In this document: positions 36,152 through 46,032 of the stretch, piece by piece
How the letters are laid out: each line of letters begins with the position of its first letter
How positions within the stretch are numbered: the first letter of the stretch is position 1
Assembly: GCF_040448305.1 (NCBI RefSeq)
Contig: NZ_CP148752.1
Location: 1,736,001 to 1,800,000 of the forward strand
Origin: Pseudomonas fluorescens
GTDB lineage: Bacteria; Pseudomonadota; Gammaproteobacteria; Pseudomonadales; Pseudomonadaceae
Direction of reading: 5' to 3'
Length of the DNA stretch: 64,000 bases
Made by a program: the position numbers and the translations under genes
The notes under the pieces: model-generated
Told to the model about the DNA's origin: nothing
The model's input: the letters and a program-made list of their open reading frames with translations, nothing else
Database searches by the model: none

Positions 36152-36814
36152 ATGACTGCTCGCACGCTCAATCTCGACGACGACCTGTACCAATACCTGC
36201 TCGATGTTTCCCTGCGCGAAACGCCACTGCTCAAGCGCTTGCGCGATGAGACCCAGGCGCTGCCAATGGCACGCTGGCAGGTGGCGCCTGAGCAGGGGCA
36301 GTTTCTTGCTTTGCTGGTGAAACTGACGGGGGCCAGGCGTTTGCTCGAGGTCGGTACCTTTACCGGCTACAGCGCGCTGTGCATGGCGGCGGCGTTGCCC
36401 GCTGACGGTTCGCTGATTTGCTGTGACATCCCCGGCGACTACAACGCCACCGCACGGCGCTACTGGCAAGAAGCGGGGCTGGCCGGGCAGATTGACCTGC
36501 GGCTGGCCCCGGCGCTGGAAACCCTCGCCGAGCTTGAGCGACAAGGGCAGGGCGGGCAGTACGACCTGGTGTTCATCGATGCCGACAAGGCCAACTACCC
36601 GGCTTATCTGGAGCACGCCCTGCGTTTGCTGCGGGTCGGTGGGCTGGCGGTGTTCGATAACACCCTGTGGAGCGGGCGCGTGCTTGAGGCCAGCCCCGAG
36701 AGCGCGGACACCCGGGCGATCCAGGCACTCAACCGGGCGTTGAAGGATGATGTGCGGCTGGATCTGTCGTTGTTGCCGTTGGGTGATGGTTTAACTCTGT
36801 GCCGCAAAAACTGA
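36152..36814 (+). CDS. Family 3 O-methyltransferase (SAM-dependent)
   Basis: A 220-residue methyltransferase of the catechol/caffeoyl-CoA type. The SAM-binding motif is LLEVGTFTGYSALCMA, followed by DLVFIDADKANY and LAVFDNTLWSGRV, which hold the metal-binding acids. The ATG at 36152 is preceded by CGGAG. It is 18 bases after the NlpC gene and may be co-transcribed with it. The acceptor substrate is unknown. Confidence 0.9.
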   Translation: MTARTLNLDDDLYQYLLDVSLRETPLLKRLRDETQALPMARWQVAPEQGQFLALLVKLTGARRLLEVGTFTGYSALCMAAALPADGSLICCDIPGDYNATARRYWQEAGLAGQIDLRLAPALETLAELERQGQGGQYDLVFIDADKANYPAYLEHALRLLRVGGLAVFDNTLWSGRVLEASPESADTRAIQALNRALKDDVRLDLSLLPLGDGLTLCRKN

Positions 36815-36817
36815 GCC

Positions 36818-36911
36818 CCTGTGGGAGCGGGCTTGCTCGCGAATGCTGGCTGTCAGTCGACTAATATTCTGACTGAAGCACCGCCTTCGCGAGCAAGCCC
36901 GCTCCCACAGG
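36818..36911. repeat. REP doublet (REPIN)
   Basis: CCTGTGGGAGCGGGCTTGCT... at 36818 and its inverted copy ending CGCTCCCACAGG at 36911; 43-base loop. It lies between two converging genes with no other terminator. Confidence 0.9.
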
Positions 36912-36920
36912 TCAAGTGAC

Positions 36921-38234
<1,314 letters not shown>

Positions 38235-38300
38235 GCTGGTCTTCCCTATGAGTGCCTTGTTCTAATCATAGAGAAGGGTTGTCGTGCGATGGTTCAACCC

Positions 38301-38885
38301 TCAGCCGCGGGCTTCCTTGAACAGCACCGCAATGCCGGGGTGATAGCTGCCGGCTTCGTTGCGCAACTTGCGGTAGGCATAAGGGAAATACCAGGCGACA
38401 GCGCAGCTGTGTTCCTTTTGCAGGTCGTCGACCATGTCCTGGAGTTCTTCCGGTGTGGCGCCCTGCTGGGCTTTTTGCGGGGCGACGAACAGGCAGCCGA
38501 GTTTCAGGTCGCTGGCGTGGCTCAGGCGCTTCGCATCGCTGGCGATGTCGAGCAAGGCCTGGGACAGGTTGAGGCTGTTGACCCGTGGCCAGCGCTGGCT
38601 GGTCTGGATGTAGGCGCGGGTTTCGGGCGAGGCCAGGAGCAGGTCGGCGCGGCTGTTGCGTTCGCCTTCTTCGGTCTGCTTACGGGTGGGCGTTTGTTGC
38701 AGCGTGACCATCTCGGCCATCCAGGCGGCGGCAGACAGCAGTCCGAGATTGGCCTTTTCGTCGTGCCAGTACGGTGTGTCGCCATCACCGCGGACGGCGT
38801 TGTAACGGTCGATGCATTCGAACCAGCGCTCGAGCACCGGGCGCAGGAATTCCAGCTTTGGATTGCTGATGATCATGCCTTGCAT
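38301..38885 (-). CDS. Hypothetical protein
   Basis: A 194-residue soluble protein that I do not recognise. It has no signal peptide or membrane segment. Notable segments are ERWFECIDRYNAVRGDGDTP with YWHDEKANLGLLSAAAWMAE after it, and a C-terminal AVAWYFPYAYRKLRNEAG. The start is either the ATG at 38885 (GGTGAG upstream) or the one three codons later. It is transcribed toward the GSDH-like gene, 66 bases away. Confidence 0.75.
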   Translation of the reverse strand: MQGMIISNPKLEFLRPVLERWFECIDRYNAVRGDGDTPYWHDEKANLGLLSAAAWMAEMVTLQQTPTRKQTEEGERNSRADLLLASPETRAYIQTSQRWPRVNSLNLSQALLDIASDAKRLSHASDLKLGCLFVAPQKAQQGATPEELQDMVDDLQKEHSCAVAWYFPYAYRKLRNEAGSYHPGIAVLFKEARG

Positions 38886-39054
38886 GGGCTCACCCTTGTT
38901 GTTGTGTTGTGAGGTTGTGGCTCTTTGATATCACTGCTGAGAGCGTGGCACAAGATTGACGTCAGTTTATTGATTGACGGCAGCTATTCGGTCGATCGCC
39001 TCCCGGCTTTAATTGACGCTCCACCCCCAACCCTCTAACCTTCGCGGCTTGTTT

Positions 39055-39257
39055 CAGGTGCTCTGTGGCTTGGGTCGACAGAGTGAAACAGGGAAGCCGG
39101 TGAGTGAGTCCTTCTGTTGGTCGAAGGCCCGCAATTCCGGCGCTGCCCCCGCAACGGTAAATGAGTGAAAACTGTGTGTGATGCCACTGTGTCGATTTGA
39201 TGCGGGAAGGCGCACGGTCCGGCCCCGCGCCACTCATGAGCCCGGAGACCGGCCTGA
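39055..39257 (+). promoter_or_regulatory. Cobalamin riboswitch
   Basis: The conserved order is clear: GGGAAGCCGGTG near 39092, GCTGCCCCCGCAACGGTAA near 39143, GATGCCACTG near 39180, GGGAAGGCGCACGG near 39202, and the end of the B12 box region AGCCCGGAGACCGGCC near 39240. It lies about 100 bases upstream of cobO and would repress the cob operon when adenosylcobalamin is plentiful. Confidence 0.92.
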
Positions 39258-39268
39258 TTCATCCAGCG

Positions 39269-39298
39269 GCATCACGGTGGGCGATGCCAGGCTTTTTG
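39269..39298 (+). terminator. Candidate terminator of the cobalamin riboswitch expression platform
   Basis: GGCATC(39269-39274)/GATGCC(39284-39289) stem followed by AGGC and T5. GCCTG at 39253-39257 in the end of the aptamer can instead pair with CAGGC at 39289-39293, giving a longer or competing form. Confidence 0.5.
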
Positions 39299-39353
39299 CC
39301 TTCTATTCTTGTGCCTGCCCGCCGTTATTCCTGCCTCAACGGAGAGCTCCCCC

Positions 39354-39965
39354 ATGACTGATACCCCCGATCGTGACGAACGCCACCTGGCGCGCATGCA
39401 GCGCAAAAAAGCCGTGATCGACGAGCGCATCGCCAATTCCCCGAACGAGTGTGGCCTGCTGCTGGTGCTGACCGGCAACGGCAAGGGCAAGAGCAGTTCG
39501 GCCTTCGGCATGCTTGCCCGCGCCATGGGGCACGGCATGCAGTGCGGCGTAGTGCAGTTCATCAAGGGCCGCAACAGCACGGGCGAAGAGTTGTTCTTCC
39601 GGCGCTTTCCCGAGCAGGTGCGTTTTCATGTGATGGGTGAAGGTTTTACCTGGGAAACCCAGGACCGCCAGCGCGACATCGCCGCCGCCGAAGCCGCCTG
39701 GGCGGTGTCCCGGGAACTGCTGCGCGATCCATCCATCGGTCTGGTGGTGCTGGATGAACTGAACATCGCCCTCAAGCACGGCTACCTCGATCTCGATCAA
39801 GTGCTCAGCGACTTGCAGGCCCGACCACCGATGCAACACGTGGTGGTCACCGGTCGTGCCGCCAAGCCGGAAATGATCGAGATGGCTGACACCGTCACCG
39901 AAATGGGCGTGATCAAACACGCCTTTCAAGCCGGGATCAAAGCGCAGAAAGGCGTCGAATTGTGA
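39354..39965 (+). CDS. cobO: Cob(I)yrinic acid a,c-diamide adenosyltransferase
   Basis: A 203-residue CobA/CobO-type enzyme that transfers the adenosyl group of ATP to Co(I) corrinoids. The P-loop is LTGNGKGKSSSAFGM; VVLDELNIALKHGYLDL and TGRAAKPEMIEMADTVTEM are typical. The ATG at 39354 has GGAGAG upstream. It is the first gene behind the cobalamin riboswitch, and its stop overlaps cobB. Confidence 0.96.
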   Translation: MTDTPDRDERHLARMQRKKAVIDERIANSPNECGLLLVLTGNGKGKSSSAFGMLARAMGHGMQCGVVQFIKGRNSTGEELFFRRFPEQVRFHVMGEGFTWETQDRQRDIAAAEAAWAVSRELLRDPSIGLVVLDELNIALKHGYLDLDQVLSDLQARPPMQHVVVTGRAAKPEMIEMADTVTEMGVIKHAFQAGIKAQKGVEL

Positions 39966-41377
39966 GTCAGCCTCGGCACTGTCCGGCGGTACTGATTGCC
40001 GCGCCGGCTTCCGGCCAGGGCAAGACCACCGTCACCGCGGCACTGGCCCGATTGCATCGCAATCAGGGGCGCAAGGTCCGTGTGTTCAAGTGCGGCCCCG
40101 ACTTTCTCGATCCGATGATTCTCGAACGCGCCAGTGGTGCGCCGGTGTATCAGCTGGACATGTGGATGGTCGGCGAGCAGGAGAGTCGCCGGTTGCTGTG
40201 GGAAGCCGCTGCTGAAGCGGATCTGATCCTGATCGAAGGCGTCATGGGGCTGTTCGACGGTACGCCGTCGAGCGCCGATCTGGCGCGGCATTTCGGTGTG
40301 CCGGTGCTGGGGGTGATCGATGGCACCGCCATGGCCCAGACCTTCGGCGCATTGGCTCTGGGGCTGGCGCGTTATCAGCCGGACTTGCCATTCGCCGGCG
40401 TGCTGGCCAATCGTGTCGGCACGCTGCGCCACGCGCAACTGCTCGAAGGCAGCCTGACAGAAGGCTTGCGCTGGTACGGCGCGCTGTCCCGGGAAACCGG
40501 GATCGAATTGCCGAGCCGGCACCTGGGGCTGGTGCAGGCCAGTGAGTTGAACGATCTCGACCTGCGCCTCGATGCGGCAGCCGATGCCCTGGCCAGCAGT
40601 TGCGAGGTCGCGCTGCCGCCGACGGTCGAGTTCGCCGCCCCTGATGTCATCGCGGTCGAGCCGCTGCTGGCGGGTGTGCGCATTGCGGTCGCCCGTGATG
40701 AAGCCTTTGCGTTCACCTACGGCGCGAGCCTGGATCTGCTGCGGGCGATGGGTGCCGAGTTGTCGTTCTTCTCGCCGATCCGCGACCGAGCGTTGCCGGA
40801 AGCGGACAGCCTGTATCTGCCGGGCGGTTACCCGGAGCTGCACCATGTCGCGCTGGCGCAAAACACCGCGATGCTCGACGCGATCCGCGCCCACCACCGG
40901 GCAGGCAAACCCTTGCTCGCCGAGTGTGGCGGCATGCTGTATCTGCTCGACTCCCTGACTGATGTCGAGGGCACTCGCGCCGAACTGGTTGGCTTGCTGG
41001 CCGGTGATGCGGTGATGCAAAAGCGTCTGGCAGCGCTGGCGTTGCAAGCGGTGGAATTGCCGGAAGGTTTGCTGCGCGGGCACACCTATCACCATTCGTT
41101 GACCACCACTGAACTGGCGCCGATTGCCCGTGGCTTGAGCCCTAACGGCGGGCGCGGAGCGGAGGCGGTCTACCGTGATGGGCGGATGACTGCCTCCTAT
41201 GTGCACTTTTATTTTCCGTCGAACCCTTCGGCGATAGCCGCGCTGTTTGCGCCAGATCGTGGGACCGCTTTCGCGAGCAGGTCGGATCGCCGCACCGTCG
41301 CTCCCACATTTGATGGTGAGTTGCCTGAAGAAACGGAATCCCCTGTGGGAGCGAGCCTGCTCGCGAAGCGGCCATGA
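39962..41377 (+). CDS. cobB: Cobyrinate a,c-diamide synthase with REP-derived C-terminal tail
   Basis: A 471-residue ATP- and glutamine-dependent amidase of the CobB/CbiA family. The N-terminal P-loop is IAAPASGQGKTTVTAALAR; the glutamine amidotransferase Cys is in LLAECGGMLYLL near residue 320, and the His in HTYHHSLTT. The start is GTG at 39962, overlapping cobO (GTGA). The family domain ends at about residue 434 (YFPSNPSAIAALFAPDRG); the remaining 37 residues are encoded by a REP doublet at 41265-41371 (ASRSDRRTVAPTFDG...GASLLAKRP). The stop overlaps the bluB ATG. The tail is probably unstructured and tolerated. Confidence 0.95.
   Translation: MSQPRHCPAVLIAAPASGQGKTTVTAALARLHRNQGRKVRVFKCGPDFLDPMILERASGAPVYQLDMWMVGEQESRRLLWEAAAEADLILIEGVMGLFDGTPSSADLARHFGVPVLGVIDGTAMAQTFGALALGLARYQPDLPFAGVLANRVGTLRHAQLLEGSLTEGLRWYGALSRETGIELPSRHLGLVQASELNDLDLRLDAAADALASSCEVALPPTVEFAAPDVIAVEPLLAGVRIAVARDEAFAFTYGASLDLLRAMGAELSFFSPIRDRALPEADSLYLPGGYPELHHVALAQNTAMLDAIRAHHRAGKPLLAECGGMLYLLDSLTDVEGTRAELVGLLAGDAVMQKRLAALALQAVELPEGLLRGHTYHHSLTTTELAPIARGLSPNGGRGAEAVYRDGRMTASYVHFYFPSNPSAIAALFAPDRGTAFASRSDRRTVAPTFDGELPEETESPVGASLLAKRP
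41265..41371. repeat. REP doublet (REPIN) inside the 3' end of cobB
   Basis: Outer arms CCGCTTTCGCGAGCAGG (41265-41281) and CCTGCTCGCGAAGCGG (41356-41371) are inverted. The left REP carries an insert TCGGATCGCCGCACCGTC between its two halves; the right REP is standard (TGTGGGAGCGAGCCTGCTCG). It reads in frame with cobB and stops three bases before the bluB ATG. Confidence 0.88.
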
Positions 41378-42024
41378 GCGACAACGCATTTTCCGAAGCC
41401 GAACGCGCAGCGGTCTATCGCGCCATCGCCGAGCGCCGCGACATGCGCCACTTCAGCGGCGGCACCGTCGAGCCCGAATTGCTGCGGCGCCTGCTCGAAG
41501 CCGCACACCAGGCTCCCAGTGTCGGCCTGATGCAACCCTGGCGCTTCATCCGCATCAGTGATCGCGCCTTGCGCGGGCAAATCCAGGCCCTGGTGGAAGA
41601 AGAACGCATCCGCACCGCCGAAGCCCTCGGCGAGCGCAGCGATGAGTTCATGAAGCTCAAGGTCGAAGGCATCAATGATTGCGCCGAGGTTCTGGTCGCG
41701 GCACTGATGGACGACCGCGAGCAGCATATCTTCGGTCGCCGCACCTTACCGGAAATGGACATGGCTTCTTTGTCCTGTGCGATCCAGAACCTGTGGCTGG
41801 CGTCCCGCGCCGAAGGGCTGGGCATGGGCTGGGTGTCGCTGTTCGAACCACAGGCACTGGCGGACCTGTTGAGGCTGCCACCGGGAGCCAAGCCACTGGC
41901 GGTGCTGTGCCTGGGACCGGTGAGGGAGTTCTACCCGGCGCCGATGCTGGTGCTCGAAGGCTGGGCACAGGCGCGTCCGCTACATGAATTGCTGTATGAA
42001 AACTATTGGGGAGTGAGTCAATGA
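41374..42024 (+). CDS. bluB: 5,6-Dimethylbenzimidazole synthase
   Basis: A 216-residue nitroreductase-fold enzyme that cleaves reduced FMN to form the lower ligand of B12. The N-terminal IAERRDMRHFSGGTVEPELL and LEAAHQAPSVGLMQPWRF are BluB signatures. It overlaps cobB and cobD by ATGA on both sides. Its presence shows that the organism can make its own dimethylbenzimidazole aerobically. Confidence 0.95.
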   Translation: MSDNAFSEAERAAVYRAIAERRDMRHFSGGTVEPELLRRLLEAAHQAPSVGLMQPWRFIRISDRALRGQIQALVEEERIRTAEALGERSDEFMKLKVEGINDCAEVLVAALMDDREQHIFGRRTLPEMDMASLSCAIQNLWLASRAEGLGMGWVSLFEPQALADLLRLPPGAKPLAVLCLGPVREFYPAPMLVLEGWAQARPLHELLYENYWGVSQ

Positions 42025-42929
42025 GTGTGGCGTTGTTGAGTGTCGCCGCGGTTGCGCTGGATGCGCTGCTGGGTGAACCCAAACGCTGGCATCCGCTGGT
42101 GGCGTTCGGCCGTTTTGCCGAGCGCATCGAGCAACGTTTCAACGGCGGCGGTCGCGGCTGGCGCAGTCATGGCGTCACCGCGTGGGTGATCGCCGTGTTG
42201 CCGCTGACGCTGTTGGCCACGGCATTCTCCTGGGCGCCCTATGTCGGCTGGATCGTCGAGATCCTCGCGCTCTATTGCGCCCTCGGCATGCGCAGCCTCG
42301 GTGAGCATGTCACGCCTGTGGCCAAGGCCCTGCGTGGCGGTGATCTTGATGAAGCACGCAAACGCGTGAGCTATCTGGTCAGCCGTAAAACCAGTGATCT
42401 GGATGAGACCGAAGTCGCCCGGGCCGCTACCGAGTCGGTACTGGAGAACGGTAGCGATGCAGTATTTGCGGCGTTGTTCTGGTTTGCCGTGGCGGGCGCG
42501 CCGGGCGTGGTGCTCTATCGTCTGAGCAATACGCTGGATGCGATGTGGGGCTATCGCAATGAGCGCTTCGAACGGTTCGGCTGGGCGGCGGCGAAGGTCG
42601 ACGACGTGCTCAATTACATTCCTGCGCGCCTGGTGGCACTGACTTACGCGTTGCTGGGCAAAACCCGGTTGGCGTTGAAATGCTGGCGCACCCAGGGTCC
42701 GACCTGGGACAGCCCGAACGCCGGTCCGGTGATGGCGGCAGGGGCGGGTGCCCTTGGCGTCGAATTGGGCGGGGCGGCGATTTATCACGGCGAACTGCAT
42801 CAGCGTCCACAGTTGGGCGAAGGCGTGCCGGCGGATGCCGACTCCATTGACCGGGGCTGGCAATTGGTCCAGCGCGGGGTATGGTTGTGGCTGCTGATTC
42901 TCTGCCTGGGGGCCGAATTTTATGCTTGA
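42021..42929 (+). CDS. cobD: Adenosylcobinamide-phosphate synthase (CobD/CbiB)
   Basis: A 302-residue membrane protein that attaches the aminopropanol arm to adenosylcobyric acid. VALDALLGEPKRWHPLVAFG near the start is the family signature, with KTSDLDETEVARAATESVLEN-type sequence near residue 130 and several hydrophobic helices. The start at 42021 overlaps bluB; a frame from 42006 would add five residues. The symbol follows Pseudomonas usage; Salmonella calls this cbiB. Confidence 0.94.
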   Translation: MSVALLSVAAVALDALLGEPKRWHPLVAFGRFAERIEQRFNGGGRGWRSHGVTAWVIAVLPLTLLATAFSWAPYVGWIVEILALYCALGMRSLGEHVTPVAKALRGGDLDEARKRVSYLVSRKTSDLDETEVARAATESVLENGSDAVFAALFWFAVAGAPGVVLYRLSNTLDAMWGYRNERFERFGWAAAKVDDVLNYIPARLVALTYALLGKTRLALKCWRTQGPTWDSPNAGPVMAAGAGALGVELGGAAIYHGELHQRPQLGEGVPADADSIDRGWQLVQRGVWLWLLILCLGAEFYA

Positions 42930-43914
42930 GCACGGTGGGCGATTGCGCAAGGCGGCGCTCGAATACGGCATAGATGAAGCCGACTGGCTGGACCTGTCCA
43001 CGGGCCTTGCGCCCTGGCCGTTCCCGGTGCCGGATATTCCGCTGCGGGCCTGGGCCCGTTTGCCGGAGACGGACGACGGTCTGGAGCAGGCCGCCTGCGA
43101 TTACTACGGCACCTTGCAGGTATTGCCGGTGGCCGGCTCGCAAATGGCGATTCAACTGCTGCCGCGATTGCGTCGGGCGGGCAAGGTCGGCGTGCTGTCA
43201 CCCTGTTATGCCGAGCACGCCGAGGCGTGGCGTCGCAACGGCTACATCGTGCGTGAAGTGCTGGAGCAGGAAGTCGACTTCTTTATCGACAGTTTCGATG
43301 TGCTGGTGGTGGTCAATCCGAATAACCCCACAGGCCTGAGCCTCACCCCCAGTCGCCTGCTCGACTGGCACGCGCGGCTGGCCCAGCGCGGTGGCTGGCT
43401 GGTGGTAGACGAAGCGTTCATGGATAACACGCCGCAACTGAGCCTGGCGCCGTTTGCCCATCAAGTCGGGCTGATCGTCTTGCGCTCCTTTGGCAAGTTT
43501 TTCGGCCTGGCCGGTGTGCGCCTGGGGTTTGTACTGGCCGAGCGCAAGTTACTCAAGTTGCTGGCTGAACAAGTGGGGCCCTGGGCCGTGAGCGGGGCAA
43601 CCCGGGTAGTGGGCCAGGCCTGCCTGCGCGATACCGAGGGGCATACGCGGCAACGGGTGCGCACCGAAGAGGCCAGTGAGCGCCTTGCGTCGTTGCTGGA
43701 GCAGTACGGCTTCGAGCCCGAGGGCGGCTGTGCGCTGTTCCAGTGGTTGATCACCGAGCGCGCCGAAGCACTGCATGAGTTCATGGCCCGGCGCGGCATT
43801 CTCCTGCGGTTGTTCACGCACAACAGCAGCCTGCGATTCGGCTTGCCCGGTGACGAAATCGCCTGGGTACGACTGGCACAGGCGTTCGAAGATTTCGCCA
43901 AGGAAAACCAATGA
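42922..43914 (+). CDS. cobC: Threonine-phosphate decarboxylase (CobC type)
   Basis: A 330-residue PLP-dependent enzyme of aminotransferase fold I that supplies (R)-1-amino-2-propanol phosphate for the nucleotide loop. VNPNNPTGLSLTPSRLLDWH and LVVDEAFMD line the PLP site; the Schiff-base Lys is in VLRSFGKFFGLAGVRLGF. It overlaps the cobD end by eight bases and cobQ by four. In Salmonella naming this is CobD, so symbols conflict with the phosphatase at 47081. Confidence 0.93.
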   Translation: MLEHGGRLRKAALEYGIDEADWLDLSTGLAPWPFPVPDIPLRAWARLPETDDGLEQAACDYYGTLQVLPVAGSQMAIQLLPRLRRAGKVGVLSPCYAEHAEAWRRNGYIVREVLEQEVDFFIDSFDVLVVVNPNNPTGLSLTPSRLLDWHARLAQRGGWLVVDEAFMDNTPQLSLAPFAHQVGLIVLRSFGKFFGLAGVRLGFVLAERKLLKLLAEQVGPWAVSGATRVVGQACLRDTEGHTRQRVRTEEASERLASLLEQYGFEPEGGCALFQWLITERAEALHEFMARRGILLRLFTHNSSLRFGLPGDEIAWVRLAQAFEDFAKENQ

Positions 43915-45362
43915 CCACGCTGATGGTGCAGGGCACCACATCGGATGCCGGTAAAAGCACGCTGGTCACCGCGCTGTGCCGTTGGGCCACCCGCCAAGGC
44001 GTCAGGGTGGTGCCGTTCAAGCCGCAGAACATGGCCCTCAACAGTGCGGTGACCGCCGACGGTGGCGAGATCGGCCGCGCCCAGGCGGTACAGGCCCAGG
44101 CCGCGAACCTTAAGCCGCACACCGACATGAACCCGGTGTTGCTCAAGCCCAACAGTGACACCGGTGCCCAGGTGATCATCCATGGCCGCGCCGTCACGAC
44201 CATGAATGCCGTCGCCTATCACGACTACAAATCCATCGCCATGCAAGCGGTGCTGGTCTCCCACGGGCGCTTGAGTGCGGCGTATCCGCTGGTGATGGTC
44301 GAGGGCGCGGGCTCGCCGGCGGAAATCAATCTGCGCGCCGGTGACATTGCCAACATGGGCTTTGCCGAAGCGGTGGATTGCCCGGTGCTGCTGATCGCCG
44401 ATATCAATCGCGGCGGGGTTTTCGCCCATCTGGTGGGCACCCTCGAACTGCTGTCGCCGAGCGAACAGGCGCGGGTCAAAGGCTTCGTCATCAATCGTTT
44501 TCGTGGCGACATCGCGTTGCTGCAACCCGGTCTCGACTGGCTCGAAGAGCGCACCGGCAAACCGGTGATCGGCGTGCTGCCGTACGTGATGGACCTGCAC
44601 CTGGAGGCCGAGGACGGCATCGATCAACGCCAGGCCGATAAAGCCGAACAGGTGCTGAAGGTGGTGGTGCCGGTTCTGCCGCGCATCAGCAATCACACCG
44701 ATTTCGATCCGCTGCGCCTGCACCCGCAAGTGGACCTGCAATTCATTGGCCCCGGCCAGGCGATTCCGTCCGCCGACCTGATCATCCTTCCCGGCTCGAA
44801 AAGTGTGCGCAGCGACCTCGCGTACCTGCGGGCCAACGGCTGGGACACCGCCATTGCCCGGCATCTGCGTTACGGCGGGAAACTGCTGGGGATTTGTGGC
44901 GGCCTGCAGATGCTTGGTGAACAGGTACATGACCCGCTGGGCCTCGAAGGTGCGCCGGGTTCCAGTGCCGGTTTGGGGCTGCTGGCGTTCCAGACCGAGC
45001 TCGAACAAGAGAAGCAGTTGCGCAATGTGCGTGGTCGCCTGGCGCTGGAAGACGCGCCGGTGGCGGGTTATGAAATTCATGCCGGAGTAACCACCGGACC
45101 CGCTCTGGAAAACGCCGCCGTGCAACTGGATGACGGCCGCTGTGATGGTGCGCAAAGTGCTGACGGGCAGATTTTCGGCACTTACCTGCACGGGCTGTTC
45201 GAATCGCCGGCGGCGTGCAGTGCGCTGCTGCGCTGGGCGGGTTTGCAGGAGGTGCAGGACGTGGATTATCACGGCTTGCGCGAGCGTGATATCGAGCGAC
45301 TGGCGGATCTGGTGGAGAAGCATCTGGATACCGGGTTGTTGCGGCAGCTCTGTGGGATATAA
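43911..45362 (+). CDS. cobQ: Cobyric acid synthase
   Basis: A 483-residue amidase that uses ATP and glutamine for four side-chain amidations. The N-terminal MVQGTTSDAGKSTLVTALCR is the P-loop; the glutamine amidotransferase Cys is in LLGICGGLQMLGEQ, and the His in GTYLHGLFES. The ATG at 43911 overlaps cobC. A REP doublet separates it from cobU, the only break in the cob gene chain. Confidence 0.97.
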   Translation: MTTLMVQGTTSDAGKSTLVTALCRWATRQGVRVVPFKPQNMALNSAVTADGGEIGRAQAVQAQAANLKPHTDMNPVLLKPNSDTGAQVIIHGRAVTTMNAVAYHDYKSIAMQAVLVSHGRLSAAYPLVMVEGAGSPAEINLRAGDIANMGFAEAVDCPVLLIADINRGGVFAHLVGTLELLSPSEQARVKGFVINRFRGDIALLQPGLDWLEERTGKPVIGVLPYVMDLHLEAEDGIDQRQADKAEQVLKVVVPVLPRISNHTDFDPLRLHPQVDLQFIGPGQAIPSADLIILPGSKSVRSDLAYLRANGWDTAIARHLRYGGKLLGICGGLQMLGEQVHDPLGLEGAPGSSAGLGLLAFQTELEQEKQLRNVRGRLALEDAPVAGYEIHAGVTTGPALENAAVQLDDGRCDGAQSADGQIFGTYLHGLFESPAACSALLRWAGLQEVQDVDYHGLRERDIERLADLVEKHLDTGLLRQLCGI

Positions 45363-45374
45363 GGCGCCTGCCAT

Positions 45375-45477
45375 GGCCTCATCGCGGGCAAGCCCGCTCC
45401 CACAGAGATTTGGGTTGATCAGGAAATTTGAGTAAACCTCGTAACCCTGTGGGAGCGGGCTTGCCCGCGAAGGGGCC
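45375..45477. repeat. REP doublet (REPIN) between cobQ and cobU
   Basis: GGCCTCATCGCGGGCAAGCC at 45375 and the inverted copy ending GCGAAGGGGCC at 45477, with a 43-base loop. It splits the otherwise gap-free cob operon. Confidence 0.9.
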
Positions 45478-45510
45478 AGTCGCCTCACCGAAGATTTCAA
45501 GGAAACAACC

Positions 45511-46032
45511 ATGCTCCAACTGATCCTCGGCGGCGCCCGCTCCGGCAAGAGTCGCCTGGCTGAAAAGCTCGCCATCGACAGCGCCCTGGCCGTCACCTAC
45601 ATCGCCACCAGCCAGCCACTGGACGGAGAAATGAGCGAGCGGGTGGCCCATCACCGCGCCCGTCGTCCTGCCGAATGGGCATTGATCGAAGAACCGGTGG
45701 AGCTGGCCCGGGTGCTGCGCGAATCCGCCCGTGCCGAGCGCTGCTTGCTGGTGGATTGCCTGACCCTGTGGCTGACCAATCTGCTGATGCTCGACGATGC
45801 CGAGCGCTTGCAAGCCGAGCGTGATGCCTTGCTGGACTGCCTGGCGTCGCTGCCGGGTGAAATCATTTTTGTCAGCAACGAGACCGGAATGGGTGTCGTG
45901 CCGCTGGGCGAATTGACTCGCCGCTATGTCGATGAAGCCGGTTGGCTGCATCAAGCTCTGGCTGAGCGTTGTCAGCGTGTCGTCCTGACCGTCGCCGGCC
46001 TGCCCCTGACTCTGAAAGGAACTGCGTTATGA
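45511..46032 (+). CDS. cobU: Adenosylcobinamide kinase / adenosylcobinamide-phosphate guanylyltransferase
   Basis: A 173-residue bifunctional enzyme (CobU in Salmonella, CobP in Pseudomonas naming). The P-loop is LILGGARSGKSRLAEKLA; TYIATSQPLDGEM and FVSNETGMGVVPLGELTRRY are conserved. Its guanylylated-His region HHRARRPAEWALIEEP is intact. AAGGAA precedes the ATG. It overlaps cobT by ATGA. Confidence 0.95.
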   Translation: MLQLILGGARSGKSRLAEKLAIDSALAVTYIATSQPLDGEMSERVAHHRARRPAEWALIEEPVELARVLRESARAERCLLVDCLTLWLTNLLMLDDAERLQAERDALLDCLASLPGEIIFVSNETGMGVVPLGELTRRYVDEAGWLHQALAERCQRVVLTVAGLPLTLKGTAL

